64,000 nt of DNA, taken from NCBI RefSeq assembly GCF_026343945.1, contig NZ_JAPKNJ010000001.1, positions 1,612,001-1,676,000 of the forward strand, read 5' to 3'. This DNA comes from Kaistia algarum. Its GTDB lineage: Bacteria; Pseudomonadota; Alphaproteobacteria; Rhizobiales; Kaistiaceae. The notes under the pieces are model-generated. The model saw nothing but the letters and a program-made list of their open reading frames with translations, made no database searches and was not told the DNA's origin. The position numbers and the translations under genes were made by a program. This document shows, piece after piece, positions 23,002 to 33,816 of this stretch; positions within the stretch are counted from its first letter, which is position 1; the number at the start of each line of letters is the position of its first letter.

Positions 23002-23076
23002 GCGGGTGTAGTTCAGAGGTAGAACGTCAGCTTCCCAAGCTGAATGTCGTGGGTTCGATTCCCATCGCCCGCTCCA
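23002..23076 (+). tRNA. tRNA-Gly (anticodon CCC)
   Basis: A full cloverleaf: acceptor GCGGGTG/CGCCCGC, D arm GTTC/GAAC, anticodon stem TCAGC/GCTGA with loop TTCCCAA, T arm GTGGG/CCCAT with TTCGATT loop, discriminator T and an encoded CCA. The anticodon CCC reads GGG. It is the likely attachment site of the prophage on its left. Confidence 0.95.
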
Positions 23077-23145
23077 AGTTTTCCGCCGACAAAGTCGTCT
23101 TCAGCGCGGCTTGCGTGGGCTGCCGATCGCTTGGGAGGGCGCTCG

Positions 23146-24204
23146 ATGACGGTCCTTGAATTGGACGAGACGCGGGCGGCGGTGATCCATGCGCCGCGCG
23201 ACCTTCGCATCGAGCGTCGACCGTTGTCGCCCCCTGGCCCCGGTGAGGTCGCGGTCCGGATCGCTGCCGGCGGCATATGCGGATCGGATCTTCATTATTA
23301 TCTCCATGGCGGCTTCGGCGCCGTCCGCCTGAAGCAGCCCATGGTGCTCGGCCACGAGCTGTCCGGCACAATCGCGGCTCTCGGGCCGGGTGTCGATCAT
23401 CTCGCCATCGGGCAGAACGTCGCCGTCAACCCCAGCCTTCCCTGCGGTGCCTGTCGCTTGTGTCTCGCCGGCCTGCCGCAGCAATGCCTCGACATGCGCT
23501 TCTTCGGCAGCGCCATGCGCATGCCGCATGTGCAGGGCGGCTTTGCCGACGCCATCGTCTGCACCGCCGCCCAGGCCGTGCCGATCCCGGCTTCCGTCTC
23601 ACTGGAACAGGCTGCCTTCGCCGAGCCGCTCGCCGTCTGCCTGCATGCCGTCACGCGGGCCGGTTCGATCCTCGGCCGCCGCGTCCTCATCACCGGGGCC
23701 GGGCCGATCGGGCTGCTCCTCGTCATTGCGGCACGCCGCGCCGGCGCCGCCGAGATCATCGTCACCGACATACGCGACGCGCCGCTCAAAAAAGCTCGCG
23801 AGGTCGGCGCCGACCTCGCGTTCAACCTCGTCAAGGAGCCGGAGGCGCTGGCGCCCTATGCGGCGGCGAAGGGCCAGATCGACCTCGCCTTCGAGGCCTC
23901 GGGCAGCGGCGCCGCTATCCTCGCCGCGCTTCCCGTACTGCGCCCCCAGGGCGTGCTGGTGCAGATCGGCCAAGGCGGAGACGTGAACCTGCCGATCTCG
24001 GGCCTCGTCGGCAAGGAGATCGAGCTGCGCGGCTCGTTCCGCTTCCATCCGGAATTCGAAACGGCCGTGCGCTTCATCGCCGAAGGTCTCGTCGACGTGA
24101 AGCCCCTGCTCTCCGCCGTCCTGCCACTGGAACGTGCCGTCGAAGCCTTCGACCTCGCGGCTGACAAGGACCGCTCGGTCAAGGTGCAGCTTTCGTTCGC
24201 TTGA
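23146..24204 (+). CDS. Zinc-dependent L-idonate 5-dehydrogenase-like alcohol dehydrogenase
   Basis: A 352-residue medium-chain dehydrogenase. GGICGSDLHYYLHGGFG and GHELSG supply catalytic zinc ligands, PCGACRLCLAGLPQQC the structural zinc, and ITGAGPIGLLLVIAARR the NAD(P)-binding loop. The YYLHGGFG signature is typical of L-idonate 5-dehydrogenases, which oxidise L-idonate to 5-keto-gluconate. GGGAGGG precedes the ATG at 23146. No gluconate kinase neighbour confirms the substrate; another sugar acid or polyol is possible. Confidence 0.75.
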   Translation: MTVLELDETRAAVIHAPRDLRIERRPLSPPGPGEVAVRIAAGGICGSDLHYYLHGGFGAVRLKQPMVLGHELSGTIAALGPGVDHLAIGQNVAVNPSLPCGACRLCLAGLPQQCLDMRFFGSAMRMPHVQGGFADAIVCTAAQAVPIPASVSLEQAAFAEPLAVCLHAVTRAGSILGRRVLITGAGPIGLLLVIAARRAGAAEIIVTDIRDAPLKKAREVGADLAFNLVKEPEALAPYAAAKGQIDLAFEASGSGAAILAALPVLRPQGVLVQIGQGGDVNLPISGLVGKEIELRGSFRFHPEFETAVRFIAEGLVDVKPLLSAVLPLERAVEAFDLAADKDRSVKVQLSFA

Positions 24205-24309
24205 TCGTCGGGACTCGGCCATTACCGCTCGGCATCTCGTCCGATGCGTCGTGGCGGCTAAAGGTCTACATTTGTCCTCAAGGTCGGAAACAGACCCCTG
24301 GAGGAAGCG

Positions 24310-25503
24310 ATGAAGGCCGACAACTACACCGCCTTGCGGGCGGATCGGATCTGGCTGACTGCGGAAAACTGCCGGATCGATGAATTCCGCGCGCTCGTCG
24401 AGCGACGAACCGATCCGGGCGACTATCCCTTTGCGAGCGCCATTCTCGAAAACCTGCCGGTCTATGACGCAGCGCCGATCCGCGAGGCGGCGCGCCAGCC
24501 ACGCGCACGCCGGGAACTGATGGCGGAATGGGTCGAGGCGATGACCACCGGCCCCGGCGCGGTCGTGCTGCGCGGCGCCTTCGACGATCTCGACGTGGTC
24601 GACCGCGTCAGCGAGCATTTCCGCGCCATGATCGCCGAGGAGAAGGCAGCCGGCACGGGCGGCGGCGACCATTTCGCCAAGCCCGGCGCCAATGACCGCG
24701 TCTGGAACGCGCTCGAAAAGCTCTGCCTCCGCGATCCGGAGACCTTCGCGGCCTATTATGGCAACGAGATCCTCGCCCTTGTCTGCGAGGCTTGGCTGGG
24801 GCCCGGCTATCAAGTGACGTCGCAGGTCAACAGCGTCAATCCGGGCGGCGCGGCGCAATCGGCGCATCGCGACTATCATCTCGGCTTCCAGACGGCGGCC
24901 GAGATCGAGCATTATCCCGTCCATGTGCACCGCCTCTCGCCGATGCTCACTTTGCAGGGGGCGGTCGCCCATTGCGACATGCCGACCGAGACCGGGCCGA
25001 CGCTCTATCTGCCCTATTCGCAGGCCTATCTACCCGGCTATCTCGCGACCGGGCTGCCGGAATTCAAAGCCTATTTCGCGGCGAACCACGTCCAGCTTCC
25101 CTTGAAGAAGGGCGACGCCGCCTTCTTCAATCCGGCCCTCTTCCACGCCGCCGGCCAGAACCGGACCCGCGATGTGCGCCGCATGGCCAATCTGCTGCAG
25201 GTTTCCTCCGCCTATGGCCGGGCGATGGAAAGCGTCGATCGTGCGCGCCTTTGCAATGCGCTCTACCCGGCGCTCGCGCAGATGCTGGACGAGGGGCGGA
25301 TCGACCGCGGGGCGGCCAGCCGGGCCATTGCCGCCGCGGCGGAGGGCTATTCGTTCCCAACCAATCTCGATCGCGATCCGCCGGTCGGCGGCCTGGCGCC
25401 CGAGACGCAGCAGGCGCTCTTCCTGCGGGCGCTGTCGGAGGGCTGGGATCCGCACGCCTTCGATGCGGCATTGGAGGCGCAGGCGCTGGGCAAGCTCGCC
25501 TGA
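24310..25503 (+). CDS. Phytanoyl-CoA dioxygenase family protein
   Basis: A 397-residue Fe(II)/2-oxoglutarate oxygenase-like protein. The metal-binding HxD is in SAHRDYHLGF and the distal His probably in NPALFHAAGQNRT, followed by an Arg that could bind 2-oxoglutarate. It stands alone with a convergent gene downstream. The substrate is unknown. Confidence 0.75.
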   Translation: MKADNYTALRADRIWLTAENCRIDEFRALVERRTDPGDYPFASAILENLPVYDAAPIREAARQPRARRELMAEWVEAMTTGPGAVVLRGAFDDLDVVDRVSEHFRAMIAEEKAAGTGGGDHFAKPGANDRVWNALEKLCLRDPETFAAYYGNEILALVCEAWLGPGYQVTSQVNSVNPGGAAQSAHRDYHLGFQTAAEIEHYPVHVHRLSPMLTLQGAVAHCDMPTETGPTLYLPYSQAYLPGYLATGLPEFKAYFAANHVQLPLKKGDAAFFNPALFHAAGQNRTRDVRRMANLLQVSSAYGRAMESVDRARLCNALYPALAQMLDEGRIDRGAASRAIAAAAEGYSFPTNLDRDPPVGGLAPETQQALFLRALSEGWDPHAFDAALEAQALGKLA

Positions 25504-25701
25504 AGCGGGGCTGCGCTCCCAAAAGCGTGATCGACCGGAGGTTGACGGCTCTCGGGCTTTGCCGGCCTATTTCGTCGTCTCAGAACCGAGACGCAGAGTC
25601 CGACGCGTCGCTGACGGTGCTCTCTGACCAAACGCCGTCATATTGCAGAACCCCCTGCCTGCGCGTCGCCGGGTCCGCCGCAAGGCGCGGCCGAGGAATG
25701 C

Positions 25702-25727
25702 GGAAGGCCCGCTCCGGCGGGTCTTCC
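25702..25727. terminator. Hairpin between convergent genes
   Basis: An 11-bp stem (one G-T pair) with a TCCG loop between the convergent dioxygenase and LssY-domain genes. No long T-tract follows on either strand. The rest of 25504-25738 shows no gene. Confidence 0.45.
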
Positions 25728-25738
25728 GATCGTTCCGC

Positions 25739-27004
25739 CTACGGCACAGGCTCCGGCAGTGCTTCCCACTCGAGCGCATCGACGTCCTCGATCGGGTCGT
25801 CCTCGCCCCCGATCATCAGGACCAGCCGCAACCCGTCGGTCATGTAGGGATCGTCGGTGAGGTTGACGCGCGGCGCGTCGGCGCTGGAAAGGCCTACGCC
25901 CTTCGCGTAGCCGAAATGCTCGACGGCTCCGGAAAGCAAGACGTCCTGCAGCAGGTAGTCGCGGTCGAAATCGACCGAGGGGCTGATCTTGTGCGTGGTC
26001 AGGTACCAGGACTTGGTCGTCAGTTCGACGCCGATGTCGCGGCTGATCTGGCCGAGCCAGACATCCTTGCCCTCGTAGCGCAGCGGGGTCAGCCAGAAGC
26101 GCATATGGTTGCGCTCGTCGATGGTCGAGCGTGCCTTTTGCAGCGCGAGGTCCTGCGCCCGTCCGAGGGCATAGAGCGGGCTGACGGGCGAGGTTTCGTA
26201 TTGCGAACCGATCAGGAAGGATTTCGCCGTGTCGATGGCGCTGTGAAGATCCAGCGGCTCCGTCAGCCGCCAGCCACGGCTCGTGAAGGCGAAGATCGCG
26301 GGGAGGTCTCCCACCACGACGAGGTTGAGCGGGTCGCCCTTCTTCGTGCCATCGGCATTGGTGGTGCAGCAGGGCAGCGCCTCGATGGCGGCCCGCAGGC
26401 CGGCCAAGTCGACATTCCGGATCTCGCCCGGCTTGTAGATCGTGGCGAAATCGACCTTCTCGCCGAGATAGGCCGGTCCCGAGACCGGAACGATGAAGCG
26501 GAACTCGATCTCGTCGCCGCCCTTCAGCATGCCGAAAGTCAGAAATTTGAGGCCCGTCTCCAGATGAGTGAAAACGAAGCCCGAGACGGTCGCATGGGCG
26601 GGAATCGAGAGCGGCATGGCGAAGCGCGTCATGGCCTTGGCCGCCTCGACGCCCGTCTTCGGATCCAGCGGGTCGCGGAAGCGCCAGGCGACCTCAAGTG
26701 GGGCGAAATAGGTTTCGTCGGTGGTGATGGGCATGTACCAGAGCGGCGCGTCGCCATCGTTCTGGATCTCGACGAAAACCGGCTGCACGCCTTTCTCGAT
26801 CACGGGCACGCCGAAGATCGCCTGGATCTCTTTCGCGTCCGGAACGGCCGTGCGAACCGTCACCTCGCCCTGGACGGCCTGCCGAACCTCGCCAAGCAGG
26901 GACCGATCGAAGGCGGGTGATGCGGCGGAAGCCGCGCCGATGGAGATCACCATCAGACCGGCTGCTGCGATCCATCCCCTGAGCCCACGCGGCATCGCGA
27001 TCAT
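25739..27004 (-). CDS. Exported LssY C-terminal-domain protein
   Basis: A 421-residue protein with an N-terminal signal peptide (GWIAAAGLMVISIGAASA). The C-terminal half carries DPLNLVVVGDLPAIFAF followed by a GW...TEP segment and an FLTPL/YEG region (MRFWLTPLRYEGKDVW), the LssY C-terminal domain pattern. Unlike classical LssY it has no visible transmembrane phosphatase part. Probably periplasmic or surface-exposed; function unknown. Confidence 0.6.
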   Translation of the reverse strand: MIAMPRGLRGWIAAAGLMVISIGAASAASPAFDRSLLGEVRQAVQGEVTVRTAVPDAKEIQAIFGVPVIEKGVQPVFVEIQNDGDAPLWYMPITTDETYFAPLEVAWRFRDPLDPKTGVEAAKAMTRFAMPLSIPAHATVSGFVFTHLETGLKFLTFGMLKGGDEIEFRFIVPVSGPAYLGEKVDFATIYKPGEIRNVDLAGLRAAIEALPCCTTNADGTKKGDPLNLVVVGDLPAIFAFTSRGWRLTEPLDLHSAIDTAKSFLIGSQYETSPVSPLYALGRAQDLALQKARSTIDERNHMRFWLTPLRYEGKDVWLGQISRDIGVELTTKSWYLTTHKISPSVDFDRDYLLQDVLLSGAVEHFGYAKGVGLSSADAPRVNLTDDPYMTDGLRLVLMIGGEDDPIEDVDALEWEALPEPVP

Positions 27005-27160
27005 GCGAACTCTCCTTTTGCCGGCGAAGCGGCGCTGTTTCGAGGAGGAAGCCGTGCTGCCCGGCTGCCGTCAACTGCCATCTGGCGGCAACCGGCAACC
27101 GAATGCCGCGTTATAAGAGCAAGCGCCGACGATTGCCGGCTGGACAGGAGGAGATGAGCG

Positions 27161-27328
27161 ATGAGCGACCCGAAGCGGAAGGAAGGCAAGGATCTGCCGG
27201 AGACACCCGAGGTGGACCACCGCGCCAATGAGACCTTCCTCGATACCCTGTTCGACACGGATGGACGGCCGAATAGCGAGGCGGAAAGCGTCGTCGAGAT
27301 CGAGGGCCTCGACGAGGACGACCGCTGA
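27161..27328 (+). CDS. Small acidic hypothetical protein
   Basis: A 55-residue, strongly acidic ORF (MSDPKRKEGKDLPETPEVDH onward, ending EIEGLDEDDR) with AGGAGGAGATGAGCG before its ATG. It is convergent with the membrane protein gene 4 bp downstream. The good ribosome site supports translation; no function is recognised. Confidence 0.6.
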   Translation: MSDPKRKEGKDLPETPEVDHRANETFLDTLFDTDGRPNSEAESVVEIEGLDEDDR

Positions 27329-27332
27329 CCGA

Positions 27333-27863
27333 TCACGCGAGCGCCGGACGTGGACGGCGCGGACGTCCGAGGCGACGCTGCAGGAAGAGCAGCAGGAGTC
27401 CGGCGACCGGCACGCCGATATCCGTCCAGAAGATTACCCCGGCATTGCCGGGCGCGAAATTCCCTGCCGCCACCATCTGGTAAACATGCCCGCCGGCCGC
27501 GCCGAGCAGGAAGACCGCCGGACCAACAATGGCCGCGAGCCTTAAGTCGAAAGAACGGCGAAAGGCGAGGAAGCCGACCAGCGAGAAGCCGAGACTGGCG
27601 AAGCCGACTTCGGCCTGGAACGGGCTGTCGGCCCAGCCGATGAAGCGGGCCGACATCACGCCGAAGACGGTGTGCATGACGAAATTGTAGAGGAAGCTGG
27701 CACCGATCGAGAAGAACAGGAACCAGCGCAGCAGGGCCTCGACGACGAAGGCGGCTGAGAATCGGCGCCAGCCGAAGAGCAATTGGACAATCGCCGCGGC
27801 GAGGCCGAGGGCCAGGAAGGTCAGCGTGAAATTCGAAAGCGCGAACCGGATAAGCTCCGACAT
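27333..27863 (-). CDS. Integral membrane protein, DUF6790-like
   Basis: A 176-residue protein with about five hydrophobic helices: TLTFLALGLAAAIVQLLF, LLRWFLFFSIGASFLYNFVM, the VGFASLGFSLVGFLAF region, IVGPAVFLLGAAGGHVY and IGVPVAGLLLLFL. The short helix-connecting loops include FIGWADSPFQAEVG. The start at 27863 has AAGG upstream. Transport or signalling cannot be told apart; function unknown. Confidence 0.65.
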   Translation of the reverse strand: MSELIRFALSNFTLTFLALGLAAAIVQLLFGWRRFSAAFVVEALLRWFLFFSIGASFLYNFVMHTVFGVMSARFIGWADSPFQAEVGFASLGFSLVGFLAFRRSFDLRLAAIVGPAVFLLGAAGGHVYQMVAAGNFAPGNAGVIFWTDIGVPVAGLLLLFLQRRLGRPRRPRPALA

Positions 27864-27932
27864 GGCCAACCGCCTTCTTCTGCAACCCATGAAGGATAGC
27901 AGCGACGGCAGGCGCGCGCGACCGGCGGAAGA

Positions 27933-29195
27933 CTACCGTATCAGGATGGCGCGGAAGTCGTTGACATTGGTCAGCGTCGGCCCCGTCACGATCAGCCGGT
28001 CAAGCGCCGAAAAGAAGCCATAGCCGTCATTGTCGGCGAGGCGGGCTGCCGGATCGAGTCCGGCCGCGCGCGCGAGGGAGAGGACGTCATCGCTGAACCA
28101 GGCGCCGGCATTGTCCTCCGAGCCATCGATGCCGTCCGTGTCGCAGGCGAGCGCTGAAATGCCCTTGCGTCCGCCCAGCGCCAACGCCAGCGCCAGCAGG
28201 AATTCCGCGTTTCGGCCACCCCTGCCCTTGCCGCGGACCGTCACGGTCGTCTCGCCGCCGGAAAGGATTACGGCCGGCCTTGCCACCGGCTCGTCATGAT
28301 CGACGGCATAGAGCGCCATCGCCGAGAGCACGCGCGCCACCTCGCGCGCCTCGCCCTCGATCGCATCGCCGAGCACCAGTGGGTGCAGGCCGAGTTCGCG
28401 CGCCTTCGCGCTGGCGGCATCCAGCGCCATCTTCGGCGTTGCCAGCATGACAGCGGTGCCGCCTTCGGTCTTCGCCACGACATTGGCGCGGATCGCCGCT
28501 TCGATGCGCGGCTCGATGGCAATGCCGTATTCGGCGAGGATGGCGAGCGAGGCTTCCGGATCGGAGATGTCGGGAATGGTCGGGCCGGAGCCGATCGCGC
28601 CGGGATCATCGCCCGGCACGTCGGATATGAGATAGGTGATCTGCCGCGCCGGAGCGGCCGCGGCGGCGAGGCGGCCGCCCTTGATCGCCGAAAGCGATTT
28701 GCGCACCCGGTTCATGGCGCCGATCGGGGCCCCGCTCTTCAGCAGCGCGCGGTTCATGACCTGCTTGTCGGCGAGCGTCAGGCCCGGCGCCGGCAGCGAC
28801 AAGAGCGCCGAGGCACCACCGGACATCAGGAAGACGACCAGATCGTCGGGGCCGGCGCCCTGTGCCAATTCCAGGATCCGCTCCGCTGCGCGCATCCCGG
28901 CGGCGTCGGGAACCGGATGCGCCGCCTCGACCACTTCGACCGCCCGCGTCGGCATGCCATGGCCATAACGCGTCACCACCAGCCCCTCGATCGGGCCATG
29001 GCCGGCGTCGCTCCACGCCGTCTCGAAGGTCGCCGCCATGCGGGCTGCGCCCTTGCCCGCACCCAGCACGATCGTGCGGCCTTTGGGAGGATCAGGCAGC
29101 CGGCCCTCGTAGCGCCCATCGGGCAGCGCCGCGGCGAGAGCGGTCTCGAACAGGGCGGAGAGTATCTCCTTGTCGGAGGCGGCCGGCATGGACAT
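27933..29195 (-). CDS. Glycerate 2-kinase, MOFRL/GckA family
   Basis: A 420-residue GckA/TtuD-type enzyme that phosphorylates D-glycerate to 2-phosphoglycerate, feeding glycolysis. Visible motifs are VLGAGKGAARMA, LMSGGASALLSLP, LKSGAPIGAMNRVRK-SLSAIKGGRL, SDVPGDDPGAIGSGPT and VILSGGETTVTVRGKGRGGR near the C-terminus. Older annotations call this family hydroxypyruvate reductase. The start at 29195 has GGAAAG upstream. It lies 31 bp after the SDR gene on the same strand, which may be an operon. Confidence 0.85.
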   Translation of the reverse strand: MSMPAASDKEILSALFETALAAALPDGRYEGRLPDPPKGRTIVLGAGKGAARMAATFETAWSDAGHGPIEGLVVTRYGHGMPTRAVEVVEAAHPVPDAAGMRAAERILELAQGAGPDDLVVFLMSGGASALLSLPAPGLTLADKQVMNRALLKSGAPIGAMNRVRKSLSAIKGGRLAAAAAPARQITYLISDVPGDDPGAIGSGPTIPDISDPEASLAILAEYGIAIEPRIEAAIRANVVAKTEGGTAVMLATPKMALDAASAKARELGLHPLVLGDAIEGEAREVARVLSAMALYAVDHDEPVARPAVILSGGETTVTVRGKGRGGRNAEFLLALALALGGRKGISALACDTDGIDGSEDNAGAWFSDDVLSLARAAGLDPAARLADNDGYGFFSALDRLIVTGPTLTNVNDFRAILIR

Positions 29196-29226
29196 CGGGC
29201 TTCTTTCCGGTATTGAGTATCGGCAG

Positions 29227-30012
29227 CTAGTCGCGAACGCCCAGGACATAGTCCTGCTGCTGGTCGATAAGCGCTCCGGTCATCGGGATCGAAGCATCGC
29301 TCGCGAGGAATATCGCGAGGCGCGCGACATCCTCGGGCTTGATCATCCGCCCCCAGGGCATTCCCGCCTCGGCCTTGGCGAGCCATTCCTCGCCGTGACC
29401 CAGCTTGTTGGCCTGCATGTCGCGCTCGCCGGGCGTGTCAGCCCAGCCGAGCAGGATGCCATTGGCGCGGATGCGGTCGAAGCGATGGGTGAAGGCGGCG
29501 TTCTTGGTCAGGATCGCGAGCGCCGCCTTGCTGGCGGCGTAGACGGCGAGATCCGGCGTGCCGCCATGAACGTTGACGGAGAGGATATTGACGATGGCGC
29601 CGGGCGCCTTGCGTTCGCGCAGGTGGCGGATGAGTTCCTGCATCAGCAACATCGGTGCGCGCGTATTGACGGCGAACATGCGGTCGAAGAAATCCGGATC
29701 GGCATCGGCAACCGAGCCGCGATCGGTGAGCGCCGCGGCATTGATCACGACGTCGACACGGCCAAAGCGGTCCAACGTCGCCTGGAAGATCGCGGCGGGC
29801 GCCTCTGAATCCTCCAGCGCCGCCTCGACGAAGCCAGCCTCGGCGCCGAGTTCCTCCAATTCGGCGGCGACATCGGCGCCGCGACGGGCGTTGCGCCCGC
29901 TCACCATCACGCCGTCGGCACCCGACCGGGCCGCCTCCAGCGCGATGGCCTCGCCGACGCCTTGCGTGGCTCCGGTTATCAGCAGAATCTTGCCGTCGAC
30001 GCCGACATCCAT
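29227..30012 (-). CDS. SDR family oxidoreductase
   Basis: A 261-residue short-chain dehydrogenase. The cofactor motif is ITGATQGVGEAIA (TGxxxGxG), followed by NAA (VVINAAALT), the catalytic Ser in ILSVNV, and YAASKAALAI (YxxxK). The ending MTGALIDQQQDYVLGV departs from the usual DGG. GGGGAGGGATTAAC precedes the ATG at 30012. It is probably co-transcribed with the glycerate kinase and divergent from the hydratase gene, suggesting one sugar-acid pathway; substrate unknown. Confidence 0.8.
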   Translation of the reverse strand: MDVGVDGKILLITGATQGVGEAIALEAARSGADGVMVSGRNARRGADVAAELEELGAEAGFVEAALEDSEAPAAIFQATLDRFGRVDVVINAAALTDRGSVADADPDFFDRMFAVNTRAPMLLMQELIRHLRERKAPGAIVNILSVNVHGGTPDLAVYAASKAALAILTKNAAFTHRFDRIRANGILLGWADTPGERDMQANKLGHGEEWLAKAEAGMPWGRMIKPEDVARLAIFLASDASIPMTGALIDQQQDYVLGVRD

Positions 30013-30122
30013 GTTAATCCCTCCCCGCTCTTTCGCTCGCCTGCTATCAGCATGAAAGGGCAATGTCGGCAATAGCAAGCCGGTTGCCAGGATGAAAGGC
30101 CGGATGGAAGCGGGAGGACCGC

Positions 30123-30935
30123 ATGCCGGGCAAAGATGCCGCTGAAGCTCTGGCCGCGGAGAGGCTTGCCGATGCACGTCTCGGACAGCGAATGGTCGAG
30201 GTGCTGCCTTTCGAACTGCGGCCATCCGAACTGACGAGTGCCTATCGCATTCAGGATCGTGTCCATGAGCGGCTCGCCACGACGCATTTCAGACGGCGGA
30301 TCGGCTGGAAGATCGGCTGCACTACGCCGGTGATGCAGACCTATCTTGGCATCCCGTCGCCCTGTGCGGCCGGGCTGTTCGCCGGCACGCGGCATGCGAG
30401 CGGCGTCCATCTGCAACCGTCCGATTTCCGCCGCGTCGGCATCGAGTGCGAGATCGGCGTGCGCTTCGGCGAGGACGTCTCGCCCGAAGCCGCTTCGGAC
30501 CCCGCACGGATCGCCGCCTCGATCCGCGAAGTCTTCGCCGCGATCGAGATCGTCGATGACCGCTATGCCGATTGGCGCAACACGGACACGCCGACCCTGG
30601 TGGCCGACGATTTCTTCGCCGCCGGCTGCGTGCTCGGCCATGCCGTGCCCGCGGGAACGATCGGAGACTTGGCCGGGCTTGCCGGCGCTACCTTCGTCAA
30701 CGGCGCCGAAGTGGGGCGCGGCATTGGCGCCGATGTGCTCGGCCATCCGCTGAACGCGCTCGCTTTCCTCGCCGGCAATCTGGCCGAGCGCGGGATCGAC
30801 CTTCGGGCCGGAGACATCGTGCTGACGGGGAGCCTGGTCGAAACGCGCTGGCTCAATCCGGGCGATGATGCGAGGATCGAAATCGGCGGCCTCGGCTCGG
30901 TGCAAATCTTGCTCGGCGAGGCGCCTGCCCCATAG
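30123..30935 (+). CDS. 2-keto-4-pentenoate hydratase / FAH-family protein
   Basis: A 270-residue MhpD-like protein. Typical elements are the IGWKIGCTTPVMQTYLGI segment, GIECEIGVRFGEDV (acidic metal ligands), EVFAAIEIVDDRY, VADDFFAAGCVLG and IVLTGSLVETRWLNPGD near the end. The family hydrates 2-hydroxypentadienoate or decarboxylates/cleaves 2-keto acids; in sugar-acid clusters members can act on 2-keto-3-deoxy acids. The following ABC importer is on the same strand 250 bp downstream. Confidence 0.75.
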   Translation: MPGKDAAEALAAERLADARLGQRMVEVLPFELRPSELTSAYRIQDRVHERLATTHFRRRIGWKIGCTTPVMQTYLGIPSPCAAGLFAGTRHASGVHLQPSDFRRVGIECEIGVRFGEDVSPEAASDPARIAASIREVFAAIEIVDDRYADWRNTDTPTLVADDFFAAGCVLGHAVPAGTIGDLAGLAGATFVNGAEVGRGIGADVLGHPLNALAFLAGNLAERGIDLRAGDIVLTGSLVETRWLNPGDDARIEIGGLGSVQILLGEAPAP

Positions 30936-31185
30936 ACCCGGCGTCGGCTCCGCGGGGTTGTGCTCCGTTGACGATCCCGCGGTGAACGCGCTATTGGTCG
31001 TATCATTCCGCTCGGACCGGCTGGAGGAGCCGCTTCCGGGAGGCTCTCCATGTGAAAGGAGGGTGGCGGCTCGGCAGTCCGCACCACGTTCAATCCGAGA
31101 CAAGACACACCCGCGAAAAGTCCGACGATTGGCATTCGGTGCCGCGTCGCGACCGCACATAATCGACGCTCTGGGAGGAGTGAAC

Positions 31186-32133
31186 ATGAAACGTTTTGCA
31201 TCGATCGCCATGACGGCGGCCCTGGTCGCGGGCTTCGCAACCGGCGCCCACGCGGAAGACAAGAAGCAGCTGGCCTTCGTGGTCAACATCGCCGCCGACT
31301 TCTGGAAGGCCGCCGAGGCCGGCATGAAGAAGGCCCAGGGTGAGCTTCCGGACTACGATCTCGTCTTCAAATATCCGGACCAGTCGACCGTCGCCATCCA
31401 GAACCAGATCATGGACGATCTGGTCACGGCCGGCGTGAGCGCGATCATGGTCTCGGCCATCGATCCGAACGCGACCGACAATCTCAACAAGATCGCCGGC
31501 CAGACTGCGCTGTTCACGACCGACTCCGACGCGCCGCAAAGCAAGCGCATCGCCTATATCGGCTCGTCCAACGTCTCGCTCGGCCAGCAGGCCGGTGAGA
31601 TCGCCAAGGCGGCGATGCCGAATGGCGGCAAGTGCATGGGCTTCGTCGGCCATCTTGACGCCGCGAACTACAAGGAGCGCGCGCAGGGCTTCAACGAGGG
31701 CGTGAAGGGCACGCAGATCACCCTCGTCGACACCCGCTCGGACGGTGGTGACCAGACGGTCGCCAAAAAGAACGTCGAGGACGTCCTCGTCGCCAATCCC
31801 GACATCACCTGCATGGTCGGCTTCTACTCCTACAGCACGCCCGCCATCTACCAGGCGCTCAGCAATGCCGACAAGCTCGGCAAGATCACCGTCATCGCGT
31901 TCGATGACGATCCGATCACGCTGGGCGGCGTGAAGGAAGGCTCCGTTGCCGGCACGGTCGTACAGCAGCCGTTCCAGTGGGCCTATCAGGGCTTCAAGCT
32001 GATGGCCGCCTACCTCAAGGGCGACAAGTCGGGCATCCCGGCCGACGGCGTGATCATCGTTCCCGGCCAGATCCTGCATGCCGCCGACATCGACGCCTAC
32101 GTCGCCAATCTGAAGGCCATGCAAGGCGGCTAA
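31186..32133 (+). CDS. Sugar ABC transporter substrate-binding protein (ribose type)
   Basis: A 315-residue periplasmic-binding protein with signal peptide ASIAMTAALVAGFATGAHA. The mature part starts LAFVVNIAADFWKAAEAGMK and shows AIMVSAIDPNATDN and VIAFDDDPITLGGVKEGSVA, the ribose/galactose-type (cluster B) fold. GGGAGGAGTGAAC precedes the ATG. It leads the operon with the RbsA- and RbsC-like genes. The 250-bp leader upstream (30936-31185) holds no other recognised gene and should contain the promoter. Confidence 0.88.
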   Translation: MKRFASIAMTAALVAGFATGAHAEDKKQLAFVVNIAADFWKAAEAGMKKAQGELPDYDLVFKYPDQSTVAIQNQIMDDLVTAGVSAIMVSAIDPNATDNLNKIAGQTALFTTDSDAPQSKRIAYIGSSNVSLGQQAGEIAKAAMPNGGKCMGFVGHLDAANYKERAQGFNEGVKGTQITLVDTRSDGGDQTVAKKNVEDVLVANPDITCMVGFYSYSTPAIYQALSNADKLGKITVIAFDDDPITLGGVKEGSVAGTVVQQPFQWAYQGFKLMAAYLKGDKSGIPADGVIIVPGQILHAADIDAYVANLKAMQGG

Positions 32134-32244
32134 GTCGCCGCAGACACCGGCCGCTCCTGAGCGCGGCCGGATGTCCCGCCGAGCCCGGCGCCCGGCCGCG
32201 ACCCTCTCGCGGCCGGCGCCTTTCGCATCCGGGATCGAGCCTTC

Positions 32245-33812
<1,568 letters not shown>

Positions 33813-33816
<4 letters not shown>

